Shown: positions 35,203-43,538 of the stretch, piece by piece
Layout: each line of letters starts with the position of its first letter
Numbering within the stretch: position 1 is the stretch's first letter
Assembly: GCF_016862955.1 (NCBI RefSeq)
Contig: NZ_BONY01000015.1
Location: forward strand, 1 to 64,000
DNA length: 64,000 nucleotides
Direction: 5' to 3'
Source of the DNA: Rhizocola hellebori
GTDB taxonomy: Bacteria; Actinomycetota; Actinomycetes; Mycobacteriales; Micromonosporaceae
Made by a program: the position numbers and the translations under genes
The notes under the pieces: generated by a model
Database searches by the model: none
The model's input: only the letters and a program-made list of their open reading frames with translations
Told to the model about the DNA's origin: nothing

Positions 35203-35922
35203 ATGAGACGCCGCTGCGCCCTTGTCCTGATCGCCGTTCTCGGCCCGCTGGCCGCCTGTTCTCCAGCGGGCCGACCAACTTCAGCTCCCGCCGTCCCGGC
35301 CACCGCTACCGTCGACTCGCCTGCGCCCAGTGCTGCACCGACTGCTGATCCGCCGGTCGCGCAAAGTCCACAATGTGTCGACGGCTACCCCCGGCAGCTC
35401 CCGGCCAGCCGGATGATTCCTGGCGGCTCGGACATCTGCGTGATCGAGAACGACGATCCTGACGTGATACCCAGGCTGTGTCTGACCGACGGCGACCTTG
35501 CGGTGGCCGACATGAGGACGTTGCGGCACACGGTTTCCGAGAAACTCAGCTCGGGAGAGGCGCCGACCGTCTTCAGCCAGACCCTGCTGGTTTTCAAGCC
35601 GGGCAAAGCCGCCCACTACCTCGGCCGGCTAAGAACAACATTGAGCTCGTGCCCTTCGAGCACCCGCGCCGGAATGAAGATCACGTACTCGCGTGCCGAT
35701 GGGCCGAGCGCGGGCGACGAGGTCGTGTCGATGAAGGTCGAGTATCGCTATCTCAAGCCGGTGGAAGGCATGCCGCAGGTGCGGACCTTCCGCGTGATCG
35801 TGGTGCGCCTTGGTGACCAGGTGTCGGTGGTCTGCGACCACGGCTGGGAGGGCGCGCCGAGCCAGGACCAGACGATCTTCAACGCCTCCGCCGAAGGCGC
35901 CCGTCTGCTTGCTGTGGCCTGA
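35203..35922 (+). CDS. secreted lipoprotein of unknown function
   Basis: 239 residues. Lipoprotein leader with lipobox LAAC (Cys19), then a Pro/Ala/Thr-rich linker to about residue 50 and a globular domain with four cysteines. No family recognised. ATG 35203 gives the leader; ahead of it an in-frame GTG adds 12 residues that would spoil it. Starts 37 bp after the methyltransferase, so may be in the same transcript. Confidence 0.75.
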   Translation: MRRRCALVLIAVLGPLAACSPAGRPTSAPAVPATATVDSPAPSAAPTADPPVAQSPQCVDGYPRQLPASRMIPGGSDICVIENDDPDVIPRLCLTDGDLAVADMRTLRHTVSEKLSSGEAPTVFSQTLLVFKPGKAAHYLGRLRTTLSSCPSSTRAGMKITYSRADGPSAGDEVVSMKVEYRYLKPVEGMPQVRTFRVIVVRLGDQVSVVCDHGWEGAPSQDQTIFNASAEGARLLAVA

Positions 35923-35954
35923 CGAATCCATCGATCCTTGTAGCATCGCAGACT

Positions 35955-37160
35955 ATGACGGATTCCGCGCGGTTGCGGCAGGTGATGGTTGAGGGGCTTG
36001 TCGCGGCAGGAGAGCTGGGTTCGCCTCGGGTGCGGGCGGCGTTCGCAGACGTGCCACGCGAGCTGTTCGTGCCCGAGATTGCCCAAAGCCATGGCCTCGC
36101 CCATGTCTACGAGGACAGGGCGCTGGTGACCCAGGAGCGCCATGGGGTTCCGACGAGTTCGTCGAGCCAGCCAATGGTGATGGCCCTCATGTTAGAAGCG
36201 CTCGGTGTGGGGGAGGGAGACCGCGTTCTCGAGATTGGATTGGGGACCGGCTACAACGCCGCGCTGCTGACCCAGCTCGCCGGCCGCGACGGCGGTATCA
36301 CCTCCATCGACATTGACGAAGGCGTCGTGGGCCGTGCGCAGGGAGTCTTGCGCAGCAACGGCTTTCAGGTCACCACGGCGGTGGCCGACGGGCGTGGGGG
36401 CTACCCGGGAGGTGCGCCCTACGACCGGATCATCGTTACCGCCTCCAGCGACGCCGTGCCGCGGGCATGGTGGGAGCAGCTGGCGCCCGGCGGTGTGCTG
36501 GTGGTGCCGCTGCGCGTGGACGCGATGCAGATCATCGCGGTGTTCGAGCGGGTCGGGAGCGGGTTTCGCAGCAGGTCGCTCATTCCCGGTGGCTTCATGC
36601 CGCTTCGCGACCCGGAGAGCTCGGATGGCTCCGCCCCGGCCGAGGCCACCCCCACGGTGTCGGTCAGGACCTCACTGCCCGGCCGGCCGTCCGAGTACCT
36701 GTCGGCGGTTGGCCCGGCCTTGGCGCGGCTGTCGCCGCTGGCCTTGCGGCGACTCCTGGGCCACCTGGTCCTCGACGCGGCGAGGACCAGCGTCGCGGCC
36801 TACGACGGCATGCCCGTGATCTGGCACACCGCGCTGACCAGCGACCCGAAGCGCCATATCGCCGCGTACCTCGATTTTCGCGGGATCCGGTTCGGTCTGG
36901 CCGACCTCGGCTCGGGGGCGTTTTCCACGTTCGCGGCGCAACGGGTGGGCGGCCGCATAGAACTGGTGGGCATAGACACCTTCGGCCCCGATCCGACCGG
37001 CGTCGACGAGCTGCTGGCACATCTGCAGCGCTGGATCGACAGTGGTTCGCCGTCCATGGACAGAATGACCGTCGAGGTGACCTATGGCGACGCGCCGAGC
37101 GGGCCCGCCCTGCGCACGGTCGAGCACGCCGACCATCGCCTCAGCTTTGCCTGGAGCTGA
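35955..37160 (+). CDS. PCMT-like methyltransferase with C-terminal extension
   Basis: 401 residues. N-terminal half is a protein-L-isoaspartate methyltransferase domain: TSSSSQPMV (67-75), motif I LEIGLGTGY (92-100), DGRGGYPGGAPYDRIIV. The C-terminal 180 residues are an extension found in actinomycete homologues, including the FxLD-type enzymes associated with peptide natural products. No precursor peptide gene was found nearby, so a housekeeping repair role is as likely. A TAGCAT (35940-35945) 9 nt before ATG suggests a leaderless message. Confidence 0.88.
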   Translation: MTDSARLRQVMVEGLVAAGELGSPRVRAAFADVPRELFVPEIAQSHGLAHVYEDRALVTQERHGVPTSSSSQPMVMALMLEALGVGEGDRVLEIGLGTGYNAALLTQLAGRDGGITSIDIDEGVVGRAQGVLRSNGFQVTTAVADGRGGYPGGAPYDRIIVTASSDAVPRAWWEQLAPGGVLVVPLRVDAMQIIAVFERVGSGFRSRSLIPGGFMPLRDPESSDGSAPAEATPTVSVRTSLPGRPSEYLSAVGPALARLSPLALRRLLGHLVLDAARTSVAAYDGMPVIWHTALTSDPKRHIAAYLDFRGIRFGLADLGSGAFSTFAAQRVGGRIELVGIDTFGPDPTGVDELLAHLQRWIDSGSPSMDRMTVEVTYGDAPSGPALRTVEHADHRLSFAWS

Positions 37161-37161
37161 C

Positions 37162-37872
37162 TCAGGCCGGGCGGCTCAGGAAGCCCCGGACCTTCTCTCG
37201 GGCCTGCTCCCGGATCTCCTCGCCATGGGTGAAGGCGACCAGGTCGTAGTCGACCTCCCCCAGCACCTGGGCGGTGGCTTGGGTCATCAGGAAGTCGGAA
37301 CAGATGAAACGCATGGGCCAGCGCAGACCCAGAAAATTGAAGATCGCGTCACCGGTGATCAACAGCTTGGTGGGTTCGTGCAGCAGCGAAACGTGGCCGG
37401 GGGAGTGGCCCGGGGTGTGCAGCACCCGCAGGCCGCCGCCGACGTCGAGCAGATCGCCGTCGGCCAGCGGGCTGGCCACCGCGAACTTGGCGAACTTTCC
37501 CCTGTTGACGCGGTTGAATATCCGTCCACTGAGGAACGAGCTGTCGGCCTTGGGCAGGCGTCCGGCCTCGGCAAACTCGGCGTCAGCGGCATGCGTGAGC
37601 ACGGGCGCCCCGGTGCGCTGCGCCATCTCGGCGGCACCGCCCGCGTGATCGCTGTGCACGTGGGTCAGCACTATCCGGGTCACGTCGGCGGGATGCTTAC
37701 CGATCGCGGCCAGGCCGGCCACTATCCGAGCCGGGGCCTTGGCGACGCCGCAGTCCACCAGCGTCACCGAGCCGTCGCCGTCGACGAAGGCGAAGGAGTT
37801 GACCGCTGCCTTGCCAATCGTGGGGATTCGGAACACTCCGGGTGCCAGCTCGATGGCGGGAGGACGCGTCAT
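37162..37872 (-). CDS. metallo-beta-lactamase-fold hydrolase
   Basis: 236 residues with the full metal site: HVHSDHAGG (His71, His73, Asp75, His76), HTPGHSPGHVSL and the bridging Asp in LITGDAIF, plus a C-terminal His (FTHGEE). Subfamily resembles glyoxalase II/quorum-lactonase relatives; substrate unknown. Convergent with the PCMT-like gene, one base after its stop. Confidence 0.9.
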   Translation of the reverse strand: MTRPPAIELAPGVFRIPTIGKAAVNSFAFVDGDGSVTLVDCGVAKAPARIVAGLAAIGKHPADVTRIVLTHVHSDHAGGAAEMAQRTGAPVLTHAADAEFAEAGRLPKADSSFLSGRIFNRVNRGKFAKFAVASPLADGDLLDVGGGLRVLHTPGHSPGHVSLLHEPTKLLITGDAIFNFLGLRWPMRFICSDFLMTQATAQVLGEVDYDLVAFTHGEEIREQAREKVRGFLSRPA

Positions 37873-37950
37873 ACCGTCAGATCCTAAAGCTACTCACCTT
37901 CGCCGCGACCCGAAGGGCGAGCGCCTAGGAATGCTTGGACCCGATTGCGT

Positions 37951-39015
37951 ATGCATGATAGGAGGATGTCCGCTGATCTGGTGATTCCGGCGTGGCCTGC
38001 CATGACCGACGAGCAGGCCCGCCGCTGGGACGTGGTCCTGGCCACCCTCGCCGCAGTGCTGCCCGACAGCGCCGATGTGGTGGTCGACGGCCATCGTCCC
38101 CAAGCCACCAAGGTGTTCGCCGATCGGCTGGCGGCAACCCTGCACGCGCAGGGCCGGCACACCATCCGGCTGACCGGCGCGGCACCGGCGGCCGATGTGG
38201 ACGGGTGGTTCAGCGATCGGCGAACACCGATGACGATCGCGCTCGCCGACAGCGGCCGGTGGCGGAGAAGCGGGGATCTGGAAACCGTCATCTGGCTGCG
38301 CACCGAACGCGCGCACGGGTTTCCCGCCGATCAGGCGGAGCAGGGCGCGAGCATCGTCATCGACCTGCACGACGGCGGGTGGCCGGTGATCCGCCACATT
38401 GACGCAGCCCTTGCCCCGCACCAGCTTTGGTACAGGATTGAAAGCCAGGCGTTCTTCGGCGTGCGCGCCGCCACCTGGGATGCGAAGTTCGGCGATGACA
38501 TGCCCGTCTACGCCCGCGCGGTCCAGCAGGCCGGCATATCGCCCGGCGAGACGGCCATCGACCTCGGCTGCGGGACAGGCCGGGCGCTGCCCGCGCTGCG
38601 CGAAGCCGTCGGGCCGGCCGGAAGGGTGATCGGCATCGATCACACGCGGCAGATGCTCGACGTGGCGCGCTCCAGCGGCCGCGCCGAATCAGCGCATCTG
38701 CTGCTGGCCGACGCGCAGCATCTGCCGCTGCGGGACGCAAGCGTGCACGCCATCTTCGCCGCGGGGCTCATCACCCATCTGCCCGATGTCGTCGCCGGTC
38801 TGGCCGAGCTGGGGCGGATCATCGCCGGTGGGGGCCGGCTGATTCTGTTCCATCCGTCGGGCCGGGCCGCCCTCGCCGCCCGCCACGGACGCATCGTGAG
38901 CCCGGACGAGCCGCTCAGTGAAGGACCGCTCACCCGGCACCTCACCGCTTCCGGCTGGCGCTTGACCTACTACGACGATGCGGCGGACCGCTTCCTCGCT
39001 TTGGCGCAACGTTGA
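37951..39015 (+). CDS. kinase-like P-loop/methyltransferase fusion
   Basis: About 354 residues. Residues 20-165 have a uridine-kinase-like pattern: a VVVDGHRPQATKVFADRL segment at the Walker A place but without GxxxxGK[ST], and a VIWLRTERAHGF strand; this part is a degenerate nucleoside-kinase fold at best. Residues 175-354 are a SAM methyltransferase (AIDLGCGTGR, GIDHTRQML, ADAQHLPLRD). The start is uncertain: ATG 37951, ATG 37966 and GTG 37981 are all in frame, and AGGAGG at 37960-37965 fits none well. The fused function is unknown. Confidence 0.75.
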   Translation: MHDRRMSADLVIPAWPAMTDEQARRWDVVLATLAAVLPDSADVVVDGHRPQATKVFADRLAATLHAQGRHTIRLTGAAPAADVDGWFSDRRTPMTIALADSGRWRRSGDLETVIWLRTERAHGFPADQAEQGASIVIDLHDGGWPVIRHIDAALAPHQLWYRIESQAFFGVRAATWDAKFGDDMPVYARAVQQAGISPGETAIDLGCGTGRALPALREAVGPAGRVIGIDHTRQMLDVARSSGRAESAHLLLADAQHLPLRDASVHAIFAAGLITHLPDVVAGLAELGRIIAGGGRLILFHPSGRAALAARHGRIVSPDEPLSEGPLTRHLTASGWRLTYYDDAADRFLALAQR

Positions 39016-39070
39016 CTTCCGGATGAGCGCTGGTTGCCTGGAGTTTGCCGGTTTGCTCTGAACTACAGGG

Positions 39071-40156
39071 ATGTTCAGTCGACGGCAAATCATGCGGATC
39101 AGCGCGGTAGCGGTTGGGTCCGCCCCCTTTGCGGCCGGGACGGCGGCGTGGGCGGGTCAGCGCCCAGGTCCGCGGCGTTCCTTGGTGATCGGGCATCGCG
39201 GCGCTTCGGGGTACCGGCCCGAGCACACGCTGGCCTCCTACGAGCTGGCCGCCCGGATGGGCGCCGACTTCATCGAGCCCGATCTGGTCATCACGGCCGA
39301 TGGGGTGTTGGTGGCCCGCCACGAGAACGACATCTCCGGGACGACCGATGTGGCCACCCGAACGGAGTTCGCCGGCCGCCGGGTCACCAAGACCATCGAT
39401 GGTGTCGCCGTCACCGGCTGGTTCACCGAGGACTTCACGCTGGCCGAGCTGAAGACGCTGCGCGCTGTCGAACGCATCCCGGCGACCCGGCAGCGCAACA
39501 CCCTCTACAACGGATACTTCCCCATCCCCACCCTCGACGAGGTGCTCCAGCTGCGCGAGCGGCTCAGTCGTGAGCTGCACCGAGAGATCGGGGTGTACCC
39601 GGAAACCAAGCACCCCAGCTACTTCCGCTCGATCGGCAAGAACCTGGAGGCGCCGCTGGTGCGAACCCTGCGCCGGCACGGTCTCGACCACGGCCGGGCG
39701 CCCGTCTTCGTGCAGTCCTTCGAGGCGGCCAACCTGCGCGACCTCAGCGAGCAGATCCGGGTGCCGCTGGTCTTCCTGGCCAACTCGGCCGGAACCCCCT
39801 TCGGCGACCCGCGCAGCTATGACGACTACATGACCCCGGCCGGGCTGGCCGAACTGTCTACCTTCGTCTCAGGCGTCGGGCCGTTCAAGAACCGGGTGAT
39901 ACCCCTGCTCGCCGATGGCACGCTGGGCACACCCACCGCGCTGGTGGCCGACGCCCACGAGGCGGGCCTGGTCGTGCATCCGTGGACCTTCCGGGCCGAA
40001 AACCAATTCCTGCCAACGAATCTGCGCGTAGGCACCGACCTGACCGGCTACGGCAAGGCCATCGACGAGCAGCTCGCCTTCCTGGCCACCGGCATCGACG
40101 GCCTGTTCACCGACCAAGCCGACATCGGCGTCCTCGCCCGAGACCTCCACAACTAA
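39071..40156 (+). CDS. secreted glycerophosphodiester phosphodiesterase
   Basis: 361 residues. An SRRQIM twin-arginine-like leader (cleaved after AWA, about residue 28) precedes the GDPD TIM barrel: HRGASGYRPEHT (general acid/base His and Glu), EPDLVITADGVLVARHE for the metal site, and YPETKHPSYF. It hydrolyses glycerophosphodiesters to glycerol-3-phosphate and an alcohol, as in GlpQ, recycling lipid or teichoic acid parts. ATG 39071. Confidence 0.92.
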   Translation: MFSRRQIMRISAVAVGSAPFAAGTAAWAGQRPGPRRSLVIGHRGASGYRPEHTLASYELAARMGADFIEPDLVITADGVLVARHENDISGTTDVATRTEFAGRRVTKTIDGVAVTGWFTEDFTLAELKTLRAVERIPATRQRNTLYNGYFPIPTLDEVLQLRERLSRELHREIGVYPETKHPSYFRSIGKNLEAPLVRTLRRHGLDHGRAPVFVQSFEAANLRDLSEQIRVPLVFLANSAGTPFGDPRSYDDYMTPAGLAELSTFVSGVGPFKNRVIPLLADGTLGTPTALVADAHEAGLVVHPWTFRAENQFLPTNLRVGTDLTGYGKAIDEQLAFLATGIDGLFTDQADIGVLARDLHN

Positions 40157-40171
40157 CCTTCCCGCTCTCCG

Positions 40172-40260
40172 CAGATCGCCGGCGGTGCGATCCTGACGAT
40201 CTTTGACGGCCGAAGGCCTCAAGATCGGGCTTGGATCGCACCGCCTTGAGGGGCGATCTG
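40172..40260. other. large nested stem-loop
   Basis: CAGATCGCC (40172-40180)/GGCGATCTG (40252-40260) enclose GGCGGTGCGATCC (40181-40193)/GGATCGCACCGCC (40233-40245), which enclose GATCTTTGA (40198-40206)/TCAAGATC (40219-40226) and GGCC-GAA-GGCC. The structure spans 89 nt between the convergent GDPD and DMT genes. It could be a bidirectional terminator, a miniature mobile element or a structured RNA. Confidence 0.75.
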
Positions 40261-40342
40261 CCCGCGCGTTGCTTTAGCGCGCGCCAGAATTACAGACCGC
40301 CTTCAGGGGCGATCTGCCCGCGCGTTGCTTTAGCGCGCGCCA
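40240..40342. repeat. 56-bp tandem duplication at a gene end
   Basis: A 47-bp unit (40240-40286 and 40296-40342, one mismatch) is repeated with a 56-bp period. The second copy encodes the C-terminus and stop of the DMT transporter (ending ARAKATRGQIAPEGGL); the first lies just past the stop. Each unit contains GCGCG-N9-CGCGC. Confidence 0.9.
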
Positions 40343-41207
40343 TTGTTGCTGCATGTAGCGCGATTCCGGCGGAGATGAGGATGGCGGCGGCGGTCATGCC
40401 GCCGAGGGCCGCGGGGGTGAGCGGTGGGGTCTGGTCGAACAGCACGGCCCCCCACAGCCAGCTGGCCATCGGATCGGCGATCGTCATCGCGGTCACGGCC
40501 GCTGGCAGCGATCCGCTCGCGAAGGCGTCCTGGGCCAGGATCGCGGCCACCAGGCCGGAGACCGGCAGCAGATAGATGGGCCAGTGGCTGAACAGCCCGA
40601 GCACACCGACCTGTGCCAGCTGATGGGTGATCACGACGATGAGCACGGCGGTCAGGCTGAAGCCGATCCCGGCGGCCGTCCCTATCAGCGGCGTGCGCGC
40701 GGGGGCGGCCAGGTTGCGGGCGGCCAGCAGGAGCAGGACGAGCAGGCTGACACCGATCAGCAGCACCGCCGGAAGCAGCCCGAGCCGGTGCATCGTCTGC
40801 GGTGTCTGCCCTCTGGTCGAGATGATGGCCACAACGCCTGTCCCCACCGCTGCCGCGGCAAGCCAATCACGCGCTGTGGGCATCACTCTGGTCTGTGCCG
40901 CCGCGAGTGGGAGGGTGAACAGCAGCTGCGCGCAGAGCAGAGCTTGCACGATGGTGATGGATCCCAGATGCAGGGCGGTGGAGTGCAGGACGAAGCCGAC
41001 GACGTTGAGCAGGAGACCGAGCAGCCAGATCGGGTGCCGCAGCAACGGAATCAGCACTCCCAGCACAGGCAGCCAGCTGGACGTGGTGGCGGGCTGGCCG
41101 GCTGCGGCGAGCGCGTGACTGGCGCGATGTTGTGCGGCGCCCGCCGCGGCGAAGCTGAACGCCGCTAGCAAAGCGAGACAGATGCTGGCCACCATGGTCA
41201 GCAGCAT
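40290..41207 (-). CDS. DMT-superfamily transporter
   Basis: 305 residues, nine or ten membrane helices, resembling the DMT/NIPA-like multidrug or metal transporter branch. ATG 41207 starts the first helix (SICLALLAAFSFAAAG). The last 16 residues are charged and come from the duplicated 56-bp unit, so the tail is not conserved family sequence. Substrate unknown. Confidence 0.8.
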   Translation of the reverse strand: MLLTMVASICLALLAAFSFAAAGAAQHRASHALAAAGQPATTSSWLPVLGVLIPLLRHPIWLLGLLLNVVGFVLHSTALHLGSITIVQALLCAQLLFTLPLAAAQTRVMPTARDWLAAAAVGTGVVAIISTRGQTPQTMHRLGLLPAVLLIGVSLLVLLLLAARNLAAPARTPLIGTAAGIGFSLTAVLIVVITHQLAQVGVLGLFSHWPIYLLPVSGLVAAILAQDAFASGSLPAAVTAMTIADPMASWLWGAVLFDQTPPLTPAALGGMTAAAILISAGIALHAATMARAKATRGQIAPEGGL

Positions 41208-41278
41208 CGGGCCGCCCGGCGAGCGTCGCTGGGCCAGGCCGTTAACGGAAGGCGAACCCGCGCAAAGCATCCGCCGAT

Positions 41279-42118
41279 TCAGGCCTCCAGCGCGGCAAGC
41301 GCCATCTCCAGATCCTGGGTGACCCTCAGGTCCAGCAGGTCCGACCGGCCGGCCTGGGCCAGTCGCCACTCCTGCGTGGCCAGGTGCAGCAGATGGGGAA
41401 GCAGGTCGGTGGAGCGCCGTAGCATCCACTGCACGCCCTGGGTGGCCATCCACCAAGCCTGCGACATCCGGCTCGGCTCCACGGAGTCCGGTTCTTCGCT
41501 CGGCGGTTCGTTTACCGGGCATCCGCCCTCGCGCAGCGCTTCGAACGATTGCCGGGCCAGCCAGCGATGCCCCCGCTCACTGGGATGCAACCGGTCGACG
41601 CTCCACATGCGACGGTCGTTGAGCACCTCCGAGTCGCACAGATGCACATGCAGGGCGCGATGACGCCCGCCCACGGTGTGGATGATCTCGTTTAGCGCCA
41701 GCACCCGGCGCGCCAGCGGTCGGGCCAGAAGCCCTGGCACGCCCAGCATCCGGCCCGGATCGGGCAGGCAGACCGTCAGCACGCGGGTGCCCTGGGCGGT
41801 CAGGCTGGCGACCGTTTCGTGGAACTGCACGGTCATCGCGGTGAGGTCGAAAGCGCCGCGAAGGGTGTCGTTGATGCCCACGAGCACCGACGCCAGGTGT
41901 GGACGCCAGTGCAGCGCCTGCGGGAGCTGGCGCGCGTGCACGTCGCGCAGCAGCGCCCCGGAGTCGGCGAGGTTGCGAAAGTCGACCGGGCCCGGTTCGG
42001 TCAGGGCGGTGGCGAGCAACGCGCTCCACCCCCGCCAACGGCGGTCCGCGCCCCGGTCTCCAATGCCGAGGGTGACCGAATCGCCTAGCGCGGCGAATCT
42101 CAGCACCGCAGGATGCAT
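41279..42118 (-). CDS. SGNH/GDSL hydrolase
   Basis: 279 residues. GDSVT (Ser14), GIND (Asn83) and DRLHPS (Asp175/His178) are the four SGNH blocks, so it is an active esterase by sequence. No signal peptide. The last 90 residues are a helical extension (WWMATQGVQWMLRRSTDLLP). Divergent from the ATP-grasp gene; the 124-bp gap holds AGGCTACA/TGTAGCCT at 42125-42132 and 42204-42211. Confidence 0.9.
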   Translation of the reverse strand: MHPAVLRFAALGDSVTLGIGDRGADRRWRGWSALLATALTEPGPVDFRNLADSGALLRDVHARQLPQALHWRPHLASVLVGINDTLRGAFDLTAMTVQFHETVASLTAQGTRVLTVCLPDPGRMLGVPGLLARPLARRVLALNEIIHTVGGRHRALHVHLCDSEVLNDRRMWSVDRLHPSERGHRWLARQSFEALREGGCPVNEPPSEEPDSVEPSRMSQAWWMATQGVQWMLRRSTDLLPHLLHLATQEWRLAQAGRSDLLDLRVTQDLEMALAALEA

Positions 42119-42242
42119 GGCTGCAGGCTACAAGCGAGATCGCGGTGCCAACCCATGCAGCGCCAAAGCTTCACCTATTGTTGGCCGGACATAAGTGCAG
42201 GCCTGTAGCCTCCTATTCCGTCCATCCCGCACAGTGCAGGCC

Positions 42243-43538
42243 ATGAGCTGGCAACTGGAGGACTACCGGCTGGTCACCGCGAGCGCCTATCCCGGGATGA
42301 TGGCGCCGCTGACAGACCACCCGTCGTGTGTCTGTGTGCTTTCCGGCGACAGCGGCGGGGGCTCCGTGGCGGCACCGACGCTGTCTCTTGAGGAACTCGA
42401 CGGCGTGCGCCGCAGATGGCGTTTCGGGGACGTGGCACGCCTGGCCGACTTCGTGCCGAAGGTGCTTGCCGGGTCGGCACCGGACGACCGGCCGATGCTG
42501 TTGGTGCCACCGCGTTCCAGCGCGGCGTGGCAGGCTGCCGCCCTGGCCTGGCCGGGACGTGTCCAGGTGGTCGGCACCGACCGGCCGCGGGTGCGGGCCA
42601 TCGCCGAGGACAAGGTGTATGTGCGCGAACAGCTTGAGCGGCTTGGTGTTCCCGTGCCACAGGCGGTGGTGGTGGCCGCCGATCAGATCGACTTCCGCGA
42701 GCACGCCCGGCTGCTGGATCTGCCTTTCGTCCTGCAGGCGCCCGAGGGCGCGGGCGGTCAGGGCACCTACCTGATCCACGCCAAGGAGGACCTCTACGAG
42801 GCCATCACGCGCCATCCCCACGTCGAGCGCTGGCTCGCCTCACGCTATTGCGGTGACATCACCATCAACGTGGCCGGGGTGGTCCACCGCGACGGCGTCC
42901 AGCTCTTTCCAGCCTCGGTGCAGTCCAGCGGGATCGCGTCGGTAGGCTCCGGCTTCGGGGCCTACTGCGGCAGCGATTTCGGCGCGGCCACCACCATTGC
43001 GGCGGCGGTTCTGCAGCAGGCACACCACCATGCCGGGCAGATCGGGCAGTGGCTGCGCGAGGAGGGCCATCTGGGACTGTTCGGCGCCGACATCGCCGTC
43101 AGCGGCGACCATCTCGCCTTCCTCGAGGTGAACCCGCGGATCCAGGGTTCGTCCTGGCTCCTGAGCCGGGCCCAGCGCGAGCTGCGCCGCAAGCCCTGCC
43201 TCGAACAGCACGTGCAAGCCCTGCTGGGCCAGCCGCTGGCCGACCCCGGGCCGGAGCCCGTCGCGGTCGGCGGAAGCCATCTGCTCGTGCGCTGGACCGG
43301 ACCGCAGGGCATCGTCCGATCCGTTGCCACGCAAAGCGTTGCGGCCGATGTCGCGATCACGGCGGCGCCCCGGCTGGGCACAGTGCTGATGCCGGGCGCG
43401 ATTGTCGCGCGTCTCGAATCGCCGCACAGCCTGGCCGCTCCGGATGGGCGCAGCCTGCTCCCGGAGACCGAGAGCCGGCTGCGCTCCTTCCTGGCTTCGG
43501 TTGAACTCGCCGGATCAGCTGGTGGACAGGACAATTAG
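42243..43538 (+). CDS. ATP-grasp domain protein
   Basis: 431 residues. The biotin-carboxylase-like ATP-grasp fold is visible: DKVYVREQLERLGVPVPQ, LPFVLQAPEGAGGQGTYLI (nucleotide loop), and the metal-binding FGADIAVSGDHLAFLEVNPRIQGS. It should join a carboxylate to an amine or thiol with ATP. Substrates unknown; stand-alone ATP-grasps in actinomycetes include peptide and amino-acid ligases. ATG 42243. The end overlaps the convergent channel gene by 24 nt. Confidence 0.85.
   Translation: MSWQLEDYRLVTASAYPGMMAPLTDHPSCVCVLSGDSGGGSVAAPTLSLEELDGVRRRWRFGDVARLADFVPKVLAGSAPDDRPMLLVPPRSSAAWQAAALAWPGRVQVVGTDRPRVRAIAEDKVYVREQLERLGVPVPQAVVVAADQIDFREHARLLDLPFVLQAPEGAGGQGTYLIHAKEDLYEAITRHPHVERWLASRYCGDITINVAGVVHRDGVQLFPASVQSSGIASVGSGFGAYCGSDFGAATTIAAAVLQQAHHHAGQIGQWLREEGHLGLFGADIAVSGDHLAFLEVNPRIQGSSWLLSRAQRELRRKPCLEQHVQALLGQPLADPGPEPVAVGGSHLLVRWTGPQGIVRSVATQSVAADVAITAAPRLGTVLMPGAIVARLESPHSLAAPDGRSLLPETESRLRSFLASVELAGSAGGQDN

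Noticed and set aside
34395-37160. Lanthipeptide or other RiPP cluster around the PCMT-like gene
   Set aside because: No precursor peptide, lanthionine synthetase or transporter gene nearby; the similarity to FxLD-type enzymes is not enough.
42125-42211. Distant 8-bp inverted repeat as an operator
   Set aside because: Arms are 71 bp apart and short; chance occurrence cannot be excluded.
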